From: Bifidobacterium breve
GTDB taxonomy: Bacteria; Actinomycetota; Acidimicrobiia; Acidimicrobiales; Ilumatobacteraceae
DNA: 43,516 nucleotides
Direction of reading: 5' to 3'
Assembly: GCA_945893395.1 (NCBI GenBank)
Contig: CAMDEC010000006.1
Span: 1 to 43,516, forward strand
Positions 8,785 to 17,067 of the stretch are shown in pieces. The translations under genes were made by a program, and so were the position numbers. Under the pieces are notes generated by a model, which was not told the origin of the DNA, searched no databases, and was given only the letters and a program-made list of their open reading frames with translations. Within the stretch, counting starts at the first letter, position 1; each line of letters starts with the position of its first letter.

Positions 8785-9660
8785 GTGAAAATCCTCAAAT
8801 TTTTGGTCAGTTCTTCCAACAAAGTGCAACTCAGCGCTTATAAATACCCCGCCGAATCGGGTACAACTGCGCCAACTGTCCTTTTTTGTCACCCAACTGG
8901 TTTTCACGGCCGTTGCTTTGAACCAACCATTGAGTCGCTTGTTGACGAACACGAATGCGTCTCGTTCGACTTTCGCGGTCATGGCGATTCGGTTGTCAAC
9001 CCAGATTGGCCGATTGTTTGGCAAGGTTACGGCGACGATGCCCTGGCGATCGCCAAGCAAATCTTGAAGCCAACTATTGCGGTTGGCCATTCAATGGGTG
9101 GCGCCGCACTCGTCATGGCCGCGCTCGAAGCGCCACAACTTTTTCGTGCGCTAATCCTTTACGAGCCGATCATCTTTCCGAGCGCAATTCGCGAAATTGC
9201 CAAAAAAAATAGTGGCGCTAGTCCGCTAGCCGAGGGCGCTCGTCGCCGCCGCAAAACTTTTGCATCGCGAGCCGAAGCATTCGCCAACTACGCATCAAAA
9301 CCACCAATGAACGCATTCGACCCGCGCTCGCTGCAGGCTTTTGTCGACCATGGCTTTAAAGATGCCTCAGACTGTGTCGAGCTCAAGTGTGCGCCCGAGT
9401 ACGAGGCTCGAAATTTTGAGATGGGTGCTATCCACGAAACTTGGGATCAACTAAAAAATTTGCAAACCCCGACTTGGGTCGTCAGTGGCGCACAGCAAAC
9501 AGGCCAGCCGTCGGGGTTTGCCGCCAGTATCTCCGAGCAAGTTAACAATTCACATTTCGTCGAATGGCAAGATTTGGGCCACTTCGGACCAATGCAACAA
9601 CCCGAGCGACTCGCCGACTTGGTGCGTGAAGTCGATGGTCTCACTTCGCCGAACACCTAA
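8785..9660 (+). CDS. Alpha/beta hydrolase
   Basis: LFCHPTGFHGRCFEP, SFDFRGHGDS, nucleophile elbow VGHSMGG, late His in WQDLGHFGPMQQPE. GTG start. Confidence 0.9.
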   Translation: MKILKFLVSSSNKVQLSAYKYPAESGTTAPTVLFCHPTGFHGRCFEPTIESLVDEHECVSFDFRGHGDSVVNPDWPIVWQGYGDDALAIAKQILKPTIAVGHSMGGAALVMAALEAPQLFRALILYEPIIFPSAIREIAKKNSGASPLAEGARRRRKTFASRAEAFANYASKPPMNAFDPRSLQAFVDHGFKDASDCVELKCAPEYEARNFEMGAIHETWDQLKNLQTPTWVVSGAQQTGQPSGFAASISEQVNNSHFVEWQDLGHFGPMQQPERLADLVREVDGLTSPNT

Positions 9661-9679
9661 TGCCTAGATTGTCATTGCC

Positions 9680-10513
9680 GTGACTTCTACTGTTTATTTA
9701 ACGCCGACCACGCTTTCGCCCTCGCGCATCAGCAACTTTCGCACCTGTCCGTTGCAGTTTCGATTTGCGTCAATCGAAAAACTTCCGCAGCCGCCGCAAA
9801 TTTATCTCGTCAAGGGCAATTTCGTACACCGCGTGCTCGAACTGTTGCTCGCCAACGAGCCCGAACATCGCACCGTCGAAGCCGCTCGCGAAGCCTTCGA
9901 AGTCACTCGCGCCGAATACGAGCCAAGCGCAAAATTCAAGGCACTTGGCCTAAACCAAGACGCTAGCGAAGCATTCTTCAAAGATTCGCGCAAACTTGTC
10001 AACGGCTATTACCGCATGGAGAATCCGCGCAACGCAAAAATAATTGGCCTTGAACTGCACCTCGCTTCAGACTTCGGCAAATTCAAACTTGGCGGCATCA
10101 TCGACCGACTCGAATACAACGAAAAAAACGAGTTAGTCGTCAGCGATTACAAAACAGGCAAAGTTCCAGACGCACGGTTCGGCGCCAACAAAATGGACAA
10201 CATGCACATCTACGCATCGCTTTGTCTGCGCGAGCGGGGCGAACTGCCAAAACGGCTGCGCTTGATGTATCTCAAGTCGAGCACGCCGATCGAAGTTGAA
10301 GTCACCCCCGAGTCAAACTCGGCTTGTGAGGCTGCAGCGATCGAAACTTTCGAGCAGATCGATGCATCGTGCAAATCTGGCGAGTTCGCCACCAAAAAAT
10401 CAGGGTTGTGCAACTTTTGTGCTTTCAAACAATGGTGCCCAGAGTTTGGTGGCGATGATTCACTGGCCAAGATCGAGGCACCAAAGATCTACCCGACTTT
10501 AGAACGCGATTAA
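9680..10513 (+). CDS. PD-(D/E)XK nuclease family protein (stand-alone RecB-family exonuclease, Fe-S cluster type)
   Basis: SPSRISNFRTCPLQFRF, GIIDRLEYN...ELVVSDYKTGKVPD, and Cys cluster GLCNFCAFKQWCPEF, consistent with an AddB/Cas4-type 4Fe-4S nuclease. Confidence 0.88.
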   Translation: MTSTVYLTPTTLSPSRISNFRTCPLQFRFASIEKLPQPPQIYLVKGNFVHRVLELLLANEPEHRTVEAAREAFEVTRAEYEPSAKFKALGLNQDASEAFFKDSRKLVNGYYRMENPRNAKIIGLELHLASDFGKFKLGGIIDRLEYNEKNELVVSDYKTGKVPDARFGANKMDNMHIYASLCLRERGELPKRLRLMYLKSSTPIEVEVTPESNSACEAAAIETFEQIDASCKSGEFATKKSGLCNFCAFKQWCPEFGGDDSLAKIEAPKIYPTLERD

Positions 10514-10533
10514 ATTAGTTTTAACTACTTTTT

Positions 10534-11073
10534 ATGTCTGATTCTCGATCCTCACGACTAGACGCGTTCGATGCCCGCTTCGATCGCCTGCTCGAACCGA
10601 CTCGAAATTTCAAGCCGACAATTTGGTTGTTCACGACAGCCACGGCCCTCGGCGACTTCGGCATGCTGTGGCACATCGTCGGCATCGTTCGTGCAGTCAC
10701 CGACAACTCGCGCCTCAAACAAGCACTAATTCTTTCGGCGCTTATGGGTGTCGAGAGTTTGCTCTTGAATCAGGGGATCAAGAGATTTTTTAAACGCGAA
10801 CGACCCACGGTCAAAGGCGATTCGCGATTCAAAATTCGCAAGCCTCGCACTTCGAGTTTTCCGAGCGGGCATGCCAGTTCTGCTTTTTTTGCTGCCGTCG
10901 TTTTGACTCGCTGGTCGTCTTGGCCTGCAATTGCGCTGTGGTTTAGCTTTGCAGTCATTGTTGCCACCAGCCGCATTGCGGTACGCATTCACCACGCCAC
11001 TGACATTTTCGCCGGCGCCCTGATCGGCACTGCAATGGGTCTTCTCGCCCACCTCGCAATTTCGTTCTTCTAA
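10534..11073 (+). CDS. Phosphatase PAP2 family membrane protein
   Basis: KRERPTV, SSFPSGHASSAFFAAVV, and SRIAVRIHHATDIFAGALIG = three PAP2 signature motifs. Confidence 0.92.
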   Translation: MSDSRSSRLDAFDARFDRLLEPTRNFKPTIWLFTTATALGDFGMLWHIVGIVRAVTDNSRLKQALILSALMGVESLLLNQGIKRFFKRERPTVKGDSRFKIRKPRTSSFPSGHASSAFFAAVVLTRWSSWPAIALWFSFAVIVATSRIAVRIHHATDIFAGALIGTAMGLLAHLAISFF

Positions 11074-11090
11074 AGTTCGCCTCGCGAACT
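11074..11090. terminator. Perfect 7-bp inverted repeat, candidate bidirectional terminator
   Basis: AGTTCGC-CTC-GCGAACT between the convergent PAP2 gene and the small ORF at 11097-11270. Short A/T-rich flanks on both sides, but the U-tracts are short. Confidence 0.5.
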
Positions 11091-11096
11091 GAAAAT

Positions 11097-11270
11097 TTAG
11101 GCTTTGGGGGTTGAGGTTGTCGCGCTCGCAGTGAGCAACGAACGCACATCTAACAACAAATCAGCAACTTCTCCCGTTGAGACAAGTTCACGCTGCAACA
11201 TTTCGCGAAGTGCTTTGTCGATCACGCCAAGTGCTTCACTGATAACTGCTGTCTCACGTGAATCTGTCAT
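11097..11270 (-). CDS. Small hypothetical protein, 57 aa (not in supplied ORF track)
   Basis: Manual translation: MTDSRETAVISEALGVIDKALREMLQRELVSTGEVADLLLDVRSLLTASATTSTPKA*. ATG start, occupies an otherwise empty gap, predicted helical by composition. Confidence 0.55.
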   Translation of the reverse strand: MTDSRETAVISEALGVIDKALREMLQRELVSTGEVADLLLDVRSLLTASATTSTPKA

Positions 11271-11442
11271 TTGATTGAGCCTTTCGTTGCCGTGAATCTG
11301 CTTTGTTCAGTGAACCGAAGGCTAGTGCGACCGACACACCAGACCTCGTCATTTAGATAAATCATGCCTGAAGCATGTGTCACGGTAGACGGATCGAAAT
11401 CTCAAATAGCGGCACGACCCCGCTTGTGCCTAGCATCACAAT

Positions 11443-12249
11443 GTGGAATTGCGCGATAAAAACACCGTTGTGACAGGCGCCGCAAACGGCATCGGCAAAG
11501 CAGTTGCGCAAGAATTTCACAAACAAGGAGCGCGAGTCGTACTAGCCGACCGCGACGAAAAACTTCTCGACACGGTCGTGGAGCAACTCAACGCCAAACG
11601 CCCCAATTCGGCTTTCGGTGTGGCGTGTGATTTATCCACAGAAAAAGCCAATGCCGAATTAGTAGCAAAATCAAAACAGTTTCTTGGATTCATCGACTTG
11701 TTCTATGCCAACGCCGGGGTGGCAATGGGCACCGACCTTTCAACCAGCGAAGAAACCTGGAATATATCTTTTGATATCAACGTGCACGCACATCGCTGGG
11801 CGGTCAAATATCTGATCGACGACTGGCTTGCGGCCGGTCACGGCTATTTCGTCAGCACCGCGTCAGCAGCTGGCTTGCTCACGGCGATCGGCTCGGCGCC
11901 GTATTCGTTGACCAAACATGCGGCGTTGTCGTTTGCCGAATGGCTCTCAATTACATATGGCAATCGCGGACTCAAAGTCAGTTGTCTTTGCCCACAAGGC
12001 GTAAACACGAATATGTTGCGACGCTCCGATGAAGCCACGGCCGCCGACAACGGCAATGTCGTGCGCGCATCGGGTGCCGTGCTCGAACCCGAACAAGTTG
12101 CCGAAATCGTCGTTGAAACGTTGCGCCAAGAAACCTTCATGATCTTGCCGCACCCCGAAGTGGCCCAGTTCGTCAATAAAAAAGCCAGCGAGCACGAGCG
12201 GTGGTTGGCTGGCATGCGCAAACTTCAACTACGTACGCTCGGCATTTGA
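11443..12249 (+). CDS. SDR family NAD(P)-dependent oxidoreductase
   Basis: NTVVTGAANGIGKAVAQEF, YANAGVAMG, STASAAGLLTAIGSAPYSLTKHAAL. GTG start. Confidence 0.9.
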   Translation: MELRDKNTVVTGAANGIGKAVAQEFHKQGARVVLADRDEKLLDTVVEQLNAKRPNSAFGVACDLSTEKANAELVAKSKQFLGFIDLFYANAGVAMGTDLSTSEETWNISFDINVHAHRWAVKYLIDDWLAAGHGYFVSTASAAGLLTAIGSAPYSLTKHAALSFAEWLSITYGNRGLKVSCLCPQGVNTNMLRRSDEATAADNGNVVRASGAVLEPEQVAEIVVETLRQETFMILPHPEVAQFVNKKASEHERWLAGMRKLQLRTLGI

Positions 12250-12256
12250 TTTTGTC

Positions 12257-13057
12257 GTGATTAGTAGCGAAAGCATCGCCAAATATCAAAGCGATGGCGT
12301 CGTTGTATTGCGCGATGTCTTAAGCCCACAAGCAATTTCTGAACTCTCAGATGCGCTCGAACAAAACATGCGCTCACCCGGACCATGGGCGAACGAATAT
12401 GCAGCCAATTTGCAACAAGGCAGATTTTTCGACGATTATGTCAACTGGTCGCGCTTTGCCGCATACAAAGCGCACGCTCTTTCGGGCGTGCTACCAGAGA
12501 TTGCTCTCGCCCTGATGCAAAAAACATCTGGGCGATTTTTTCATGAACACGTTTTGGTCAAAGAAGCGGGCAACAATCAAGTCACGCCATGGCACAACGA
12601 CGAGCCGTATTACGGCGTCGACTCGCAAAATAACGTCAGTTTGTGGGTGCCGCTTGATCCGATTCCTGAAAAAATTGCATTACGGGCAATTCTTGGCAGT
12701 CATCGCTGGGGCAAAAAATTTATTCCACGAAAATTCGTGGATCAGTCGCCTTATGTTTCGAGTGCCAACGAATATGAACCGCTCCCCGACTCGCAGCAAC
12801 TTGATGTTGCCGAAAACATCGAGTGCTTCGAAGCAATGCCTGGCGACATCGTTGCGTTTCACTTTCGCACGCTGCACAGCGCGCCTTCAACAACTAATTA
12901 CAGCAATCGCCGTCGAGTCGTCAGTTTTCGCTATGTCGACAGCGACGCGGTTTGGGCACCACGACCATGGAAAACGTCGCCACCCCTTGAGCCACGTTCA
13001 TTGAAGCCTGGCGACTTTTTGAACGACGATCGCTTTCCGTTAATTAAAACTCTTTAG
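12257..13057 (+). CDS. Phytanoyl-CoA dioxygenase (PhyH) family protein
   Basis: YQSDGVVVLRDVLSPQAISEL, metal-binding HxD in TPWHNDEPYY, distal His/Arg in RTLHSAPSTTNYSNRRRVVSFRY. GTG start. Confidence 0.88.
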   Translation: MISSESIAKYQSDGVVVLRDVLSPQAISELSDALEQNMRSPGPWANEYAANLQQGRFFDDYVNWSRFAAYKAHALSGVLPEIALALMQKTSGRFFHEHVLVKEAGNNQVTPWHNDEPYYGVDSQNNVSLWVPLDPIPEKIALRAILGSHRWGKKFIPRKFVDQSPYVSSANEYEPLPDSQQLDVAENIECFEAMPGDIVAFHFRTLHSAPSTTNYSNRRRVVSFRYVDSDAVWAPRPWKTSPPLEPRSLKPGDFLNDDRFPLIKTL

Positions 13058-13966
13058 CGCGGCAGCCAACTCGCGCCATTGCGCAGTTGGCAACACACCT
13101 GCCTTGCTCGATAAAACTTGCACCGACACATGGTTTGCGCCAGCAGAAATGTGATCGTTAATTCGCTTGATGATTGTTTCGAACGTGCCCCACACAACAA
13201 TCGCGTCAACCATCTTGTCGCTCGGCATTTTGTCGGGCCCGGCAATGTCGTTTTGGCTGTATCCCAATCGCAATAAATTATTCGCATAATTTGGCAAACG
13301 GTTATAGGTCAGCATGTGTTGGCGCGCAGTCGCCCGTGCCGTTTCGGCATTCGTGTCGAAAACGACCGCGATTTCTGGCGCGAGCAATGCATCATCTCCC
13401 AAAATCACCCGAGCGCCAGCCGTGTGCTCAACGGGCACGAAATACGGATGCGCACCAAGACCACGTTGCGCCGAAAGTTTCAACATCTTTGGGCCCAGCG
13501 CCGCCAACACTCGGCGGGGCGATGTCGCGGGTGGTGCAGCAAAGAACACGGCATTATCCATGGCGTCGAGATATTCGACCATCGCCGAAAATGGTTTGGA
13601 ATAAGTGCTCTGATGCACCTTTTCTGCCAAATGCTGATGGCTCGCGCCAATGCCCAATAAAAACCTGTCACCAAACTTTTCGGTCAGCGTTTTCCATCCG
13701 GCAGCCATGGTGGTAGCGCTACGCGCATGCATCGACGCAATACCAGTGGCCATCGTCAAATGTTTTGTCGACGAAAGCAACAATGCGCAGGAAGCAAACG
13801 GTTCGCGACCCACCGCTTCGGGCACCCACACGCATCGATATCCCAATTCTTCGAGTTCAATTACGGCTTCTTGAGCGCGCGTCATCGGCTGCAGATCTAA
13901 GTCGAATGTCCAAATACCGACGCGCCCCAACCCGAAATCGGAGCGCTTGTTATTTTTCATATTCAA
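13040..13966 (-). CDS. LLM class F420-dependent oxidoreductase
   Basis: GRVGIWTFDLD, ELEELGYRCVWVPEAVGREPF, GDRFLLGIGASHQHLAEK, PRRVLAALGPKMLKLSAQRGLGAHPYFVPVEHT. Start could be ATG at 13960 rather than TTG at 13966. Confidence 0.9.
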   Translation of the reverse strand: MNMKNNKRSDFGLGRVGIWTFDLDLQPMTRAQEAVIELEELGYRCVWVPEAVGREPFASCALLLSSTKHLTMATGIASMHARSATTMAAGWKTLTEKFGDRFLLGIGASHQHLAEKVHQSTYSKPFSAMVEYLDAMDNAVFFAAPPATSPRRVLAALGPKMLKLSAQRGLGAHPYFVPVEHTAGARVILGDDALLAPEIAVVFDTNAETARATARQHMLTYNRLPNYANNLLRLGYSQNDIAGPDKMPSDKMVDAIVVWGTFETIIKRINDHISAGANHVSVQVLSSKAGVLPTAQWRELAAALKSFN

Positions 13967-14001
13967 TTACCATAATCCAAAAGATACTCACACATGAACG
14001 A

Positions 14002-14508
14002 GTGTCTCGCGACTTCAAACGCAAATCACGTTACCTTCTTGCCTCGATCCTGTTTGCGTCGTGTGCGAACACGCTACAAACGTCAGTTGATACCGACTCT
14101 GCAACCGCAACAGTCTTAAAGGTGATCGATGGCGACACGATTGTTCTCAAACTGCAAAATCGAACCGAAACAGTTCGCCTGCTCGGCGTTGACACACCCG
14201 AGACCGTGCATCCAACCAGAGATGTCGAGTGTTTTGGCCCAGAGGCTTCGGCGTTCACCAAGACGATGCTGACAAGAAGTGCCGTTGTAAAACTCGTGCG
14301 CGATGTCGAACCGCGCGATCGCTTTCTGAGACTTCTCGTCTATTTGTATCTTGCCGACGGCACATTTTTTAATCAACTACTAATAGAGCAAGGATTTGCC
14401 AGAACTCTGAGCATCGAGCCAAACATGGCGTTCGCATCACAATTTGCAAGCCTTGAGTCGAGCGCGCGCGATCGGCGCGTCGGTTTATGGCAGTCGTGCG
14501 AAAGATAG
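14002..14508 (+). CDS. Thermonuclease (SNase-like) family protein, probably exported or lipoprotein
   Basis: VIDGDTIVLKLQNRTETVRLLGVDTPETVHP, FTKTMLTRSAVVKLVRDVEPRDRFLRLLVYLYLADGTFFNQLLIEQGFA. Hydrophobic N-terminus with Cys (LLASILFASC). Exact start uncertain. Confidence 0.85.
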   Translation: MSRDFKRKSRYLLASILFASCANTLQTSVDTDSATATVLKVIDGDTIVLKLQNRTETVRLLGVDTPETVHPTRDVECFGPEASAFTKTMLTRSAVVKLVRDVEPRDRFLRLLVYLYLADGTFFNQLLIEQGFARTLSIEPNMAFASQFASLESSARDRRVGLWQSCER

Positions 14509-14517
14509 CGTGAACCT

Positions 14518-15363
14518 GTGGCAAATTCGCAAAAATCTTTGGTCGAACAACTCGGCCACTCCCCGCACGCGCGACTCGTGATTCTTAGTTGCGACGACTT
14601 GGGTGCTTTTCACGCCACGAATATCGGCGTCTACGATGCGATCAACAAAGGCGTGGCGACTTGCGCCTCACTGATGGTGCCCGCACCATGGTCACGCGAT
14701 GCGATCAATCGTTACAACGGCGAAGATATCGGCGTGCACCTGACACTCAATGCCGAGCACGCGAATTATCGCTGGGGGTCAATCACCAACTCGGCTTCAT
14801 TGTCGTCTGGTGAAGGCGGGTTTCCGCGCACAATCGACGACCTATGGGAGCACGCCGACCCGCAAGAAGTTTTGCGCGAATGCCGAGCACAAATTGAACG
14901 GGCCATCGCCTGGGGGCTCGACCCGACTCACCTTGCGCCACATTTGACCGCGATCACACTGCGTCCCGAATTCTTTGACATCTATCTCGAATTGGCAGTC
15001 GAGTTTCGTTTGCCGATTCGCCTGCCAAGTTCGATTTCTGAACAACAAGCCGGTTTCCCGTTTCGAAAATTGGCTGCGGAAGAAGGCGTGGTGTTCCCTG
15101 ATTTCTTCGACCATGACTGGCGTGCCGGCAGTCGCGAGCGAGTGATGAATAGTTTGCAGAATCTGCAACCAGGCGTCACCGAAATTCATGTTCAGCCATG
15201 CATTGACACACCCGAGATTCGCGCCCTTGGCGATGTCGCCCAAAGTTGGATCGACGATTACGAACTCGTTGTCAACGACGAAGAGACCCGCGACGCAATC
15301 GAAGCTAGCGGCGCAACAATGATCGGCTTTCGCGAACTGCGCACGCTGATGCGCGCACGCTGA
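14518..15363 (+). CDS. ChbG/HpnK (YdjC-like) family deacetylase
   Basis: LVILSCDDLGAFHATNIGVYDAINKGVATCASLMVPAPW, IGVHLTLNAE, PTHLAPHLTAI, TEIHVQPC. GTG start. Confidence 0.85.
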   Translation: MANSQKSLVEQLGHSPHARLVILSCDDLGAFHATNIGVYDAINKGVATCASLMVPAPWSRDAINRYNGEDIGVHLTLNAEHANYRWGSITNSASLSSGEGGFPRTIDDLWEHADPQEVLRECRAQIERAIAWGLDPTHLAPHLTAITLRPEFFDIYLELAVEFRLPIRLPSSISEQQAGFPFRKLAAEEGVVFPDFFDHDWRAGSRERVMNSLQNLQPGVTEIHVQPCIDTPEIRALGDVAQSWIDDYELVVNDEETRDAIEASGATMIGFRELRTLMRAR

Positions 15364-16347
15364 TTACTCGTTCGTGCGAACGCCCGCAAACAAGTCAGTC
15401 TCAATCCCCGACTCAGGTGGTGCATAATCAGCGATGTGATGCGCGGCCAGAATCCAATCTTCATACGGGTAAACCTCGGCTAATTCTTCATCGCTGAGAC
15501 CAAACCAAAACGCTTCATTTTCGTCAACTTGTGTGGCATGCGCCTTGAGCGCACCTGAGCGCGCCCAAAAATATTCTCCAACTTTCGTTTTTGTCGTTAT
15601 CCGATGATCAAGATTCGGCCGATCGAACCACTTCTCGTCGTAAGGCGACGATCCACGCAAACGTAACATCGCCTCGTGCACGGTCTTAAGACGCACACGC
15701 GACCAAACCGAGTAATACATTTTCTGCGGTTGCCAAACTGGCCCGGCATTTTTATACCATGATCCATCACCTGCTCGTTCAAAAGCCAAAATACTGACAT
15801 CATGAACTTTCAAATGATCAGGGTGCAGATAGCCGCGCTGGTCATCGCTATAGGTAACCATCACCTGCGGTTTTTCGGCGCGAATAATTTTCACCAAGCG
15901 TTCAGCCGCTTCGTCATTGTCGGCCATATTAAAACACACTGGATTAGAATTTGATGCACTATCGATCATGCCCGAGTCGCGATAGCCAAGCATGTGCAAT
16001 TTGCTAAAGCCAATCACTTCGACACTTTTTTCCAACTCTTTGGGTCGCATCTCGGTCAATAATTTTCGTTGCGCAGCAAGATCAAGCCCGTGAAACGGCA
16101 TGCCTGGCTCTTTAAGCGCAGGATTATTTACGTCGCCCTCTTCGCCACCCGTGCAACACACCAACACAGTACGCACGCCCAACTCGGCATACTGCGCAAA
16201 TGTCGGCGCACCTTTGGATGCTTCATCATCGGGGTGTGCATGAATTGTCAGCGCACACAGTGGGTTGCCATAATTATCTACCGGTGAAACTATAATTTTT
16301 GAGCGATCGGCTTGTCTCACCTCGTGAAGGATAGTGAGAGTTGTCAT
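15364..16347 (-). CDS. mca: PIG-L family deacetylase, probable mycothiol S-conjugate amidase
   Basis: LTIHAHPDDEASKGA (zinc motif HPDDE), CCTGGEEGDVNNP, LGYRDSGM, TYSDDQRGYLHPDHLKVHDV. Confidence 0.88.
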   Translation of the reverse strand: MTTLTILHEVRQADRSKIIVSPVDNYGNPLCALTIHAHPDDEASKGAPTFAQYAELGVRTVLVCCTGGEEGDVNNPALKEPGMPFHGLDLAAQRKLLTEMRPKELEKSVEVIGFSKLHMLGYRDSGMIDSASNSNPVCFNMADNDEAAERLVKIIRAEKPQVMVTYSDDQRGYLHPDHLKVHDVSILAFERAGDGSWYKNAGPVWQPQKMYYSVWSRVRLKTVHEAMLRLRGSSPYDEKWFDRPNLDHRITTKTKVGEYFWARSGALKAHATQVDENEAFWFGLSDEELAEVYPYEDWILAAHHIADYAPPESGIETDLFAGVRTNE

Positions 16348-16361
16348 CGATAACGATGCCG

Positions 16362-16367
16362 TAGCCT
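16362..16367 (+). promoter_or_regulatory. -10-like TAGCCT box 7 nt upstream of the PEBP lipoprotein ATG
   Basis: TAGCCTtgaagcaATG. Same hexamer and spacing as at 2321. Confidence 0.35.
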
Positions 16368-16374
16368 TGAAGCA

Positions 16375-17016
16375 ATGCTGGTCACCAAAACACGGCGCTT
16401 ATTTTCTGGTTTGATTGTTCTCGCCCTTGTGTTGACCGCATGTTCGCGTGACGGGCGTGAACTGCGCGAAGCCGGACCAGGTCAGGGCGAGTCGATTGCA
16501 ATAATCACCACTACTTTAGAAACGGTTGTCGCCGAACAAGACCCAGCGTCGCAAAACTTTTTTTCTGTCAGCGGCACTTGGCTTGCGAGCGGCGCACTTG
16601 ATCCTCGACATACATGTCTCGGGTCGAACATCTCGCCCGCGCTGATAATTGAAAATGTGCCAGCCGAAGCGAAAAGTTTGGCCATAACTTTGATCGCCAT
16701 CGACAACCCGCAACAACCACTGTGGGTGGTGGCAAACCTTGACCCGACGCTGAAAGTGATCCAAGAAGGTGGCGTGCCAACTGGGGCGATACTCGGCGCG
16801 GCTTTCAACGGCGACAAAATTGTTGATGGATATAGCGGTCCATGCCCGATAGACAACGAGATTCATGAGTTTTTGCTCGTCGTTTACGCAATTGATCAAC
16901 AACTTGAGTTCACCCCCGAGCCACAGTCGCTGGCGAGCTCGCAACTTTTGGTACAGGCGATTCAGTCGGCGGCTTTCGATTCTGCCGAGACTCGTTTTTT
17001 CGTCCAAAACCCATAA
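16375..17016 (+). CDS. Lipoprotein with YbhB/YbcL (PEBP / Raf kinase inhibitor-like) domain
   Basis: Signal peptide with lipobox LALVLTAC; PEBP pattern including SNISPALIIENVPAEAKSLAITLIAID and GYSGPCPIDNEIHEFLLVVYAID. Confidence 0.85.
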   Translation: MLVTKTRRLFSGLIVLALVLTACSRDGRELREAGPGQGESIAIITTTLETVVAEQDPASQNFFSVSGTWLASGALDPRHTCLGSNISPALIIENVPAEAKSLAITLIAIDNPQQPLWVVANLDPTLKVIQEGGVPTGAILGAAFNGDKIVDGYSGPCPIDNEIHEFLLVVYAIDQQLEFTPEPQSLASSQLLVQAIQSAAFDSAETRFFVQNP

Positions 17017-17067
17017 ACGAACCCGCTGGTCTGCCAAGATTTAGGCATAGAACAAAATGTTTCTGCC

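Noticed and set aside
9680-10513. Cas4 / defence-island nuclease
   Set aside because: The Fe-S PD-(D/E)XK signature could suggest Cas4, but there are no cas genes or repeats, and stand-alone RecB-like nucleases of this kind are common in Actinobacteria.
14002-14508. Thermonuclease plus phospho/nuclease neighbours as an anti-phage module
   Set aside because: Neighbours are ordinary metabolic genes on both strands with no shared operon; a secreted SNase-like protein is a simpler reading.
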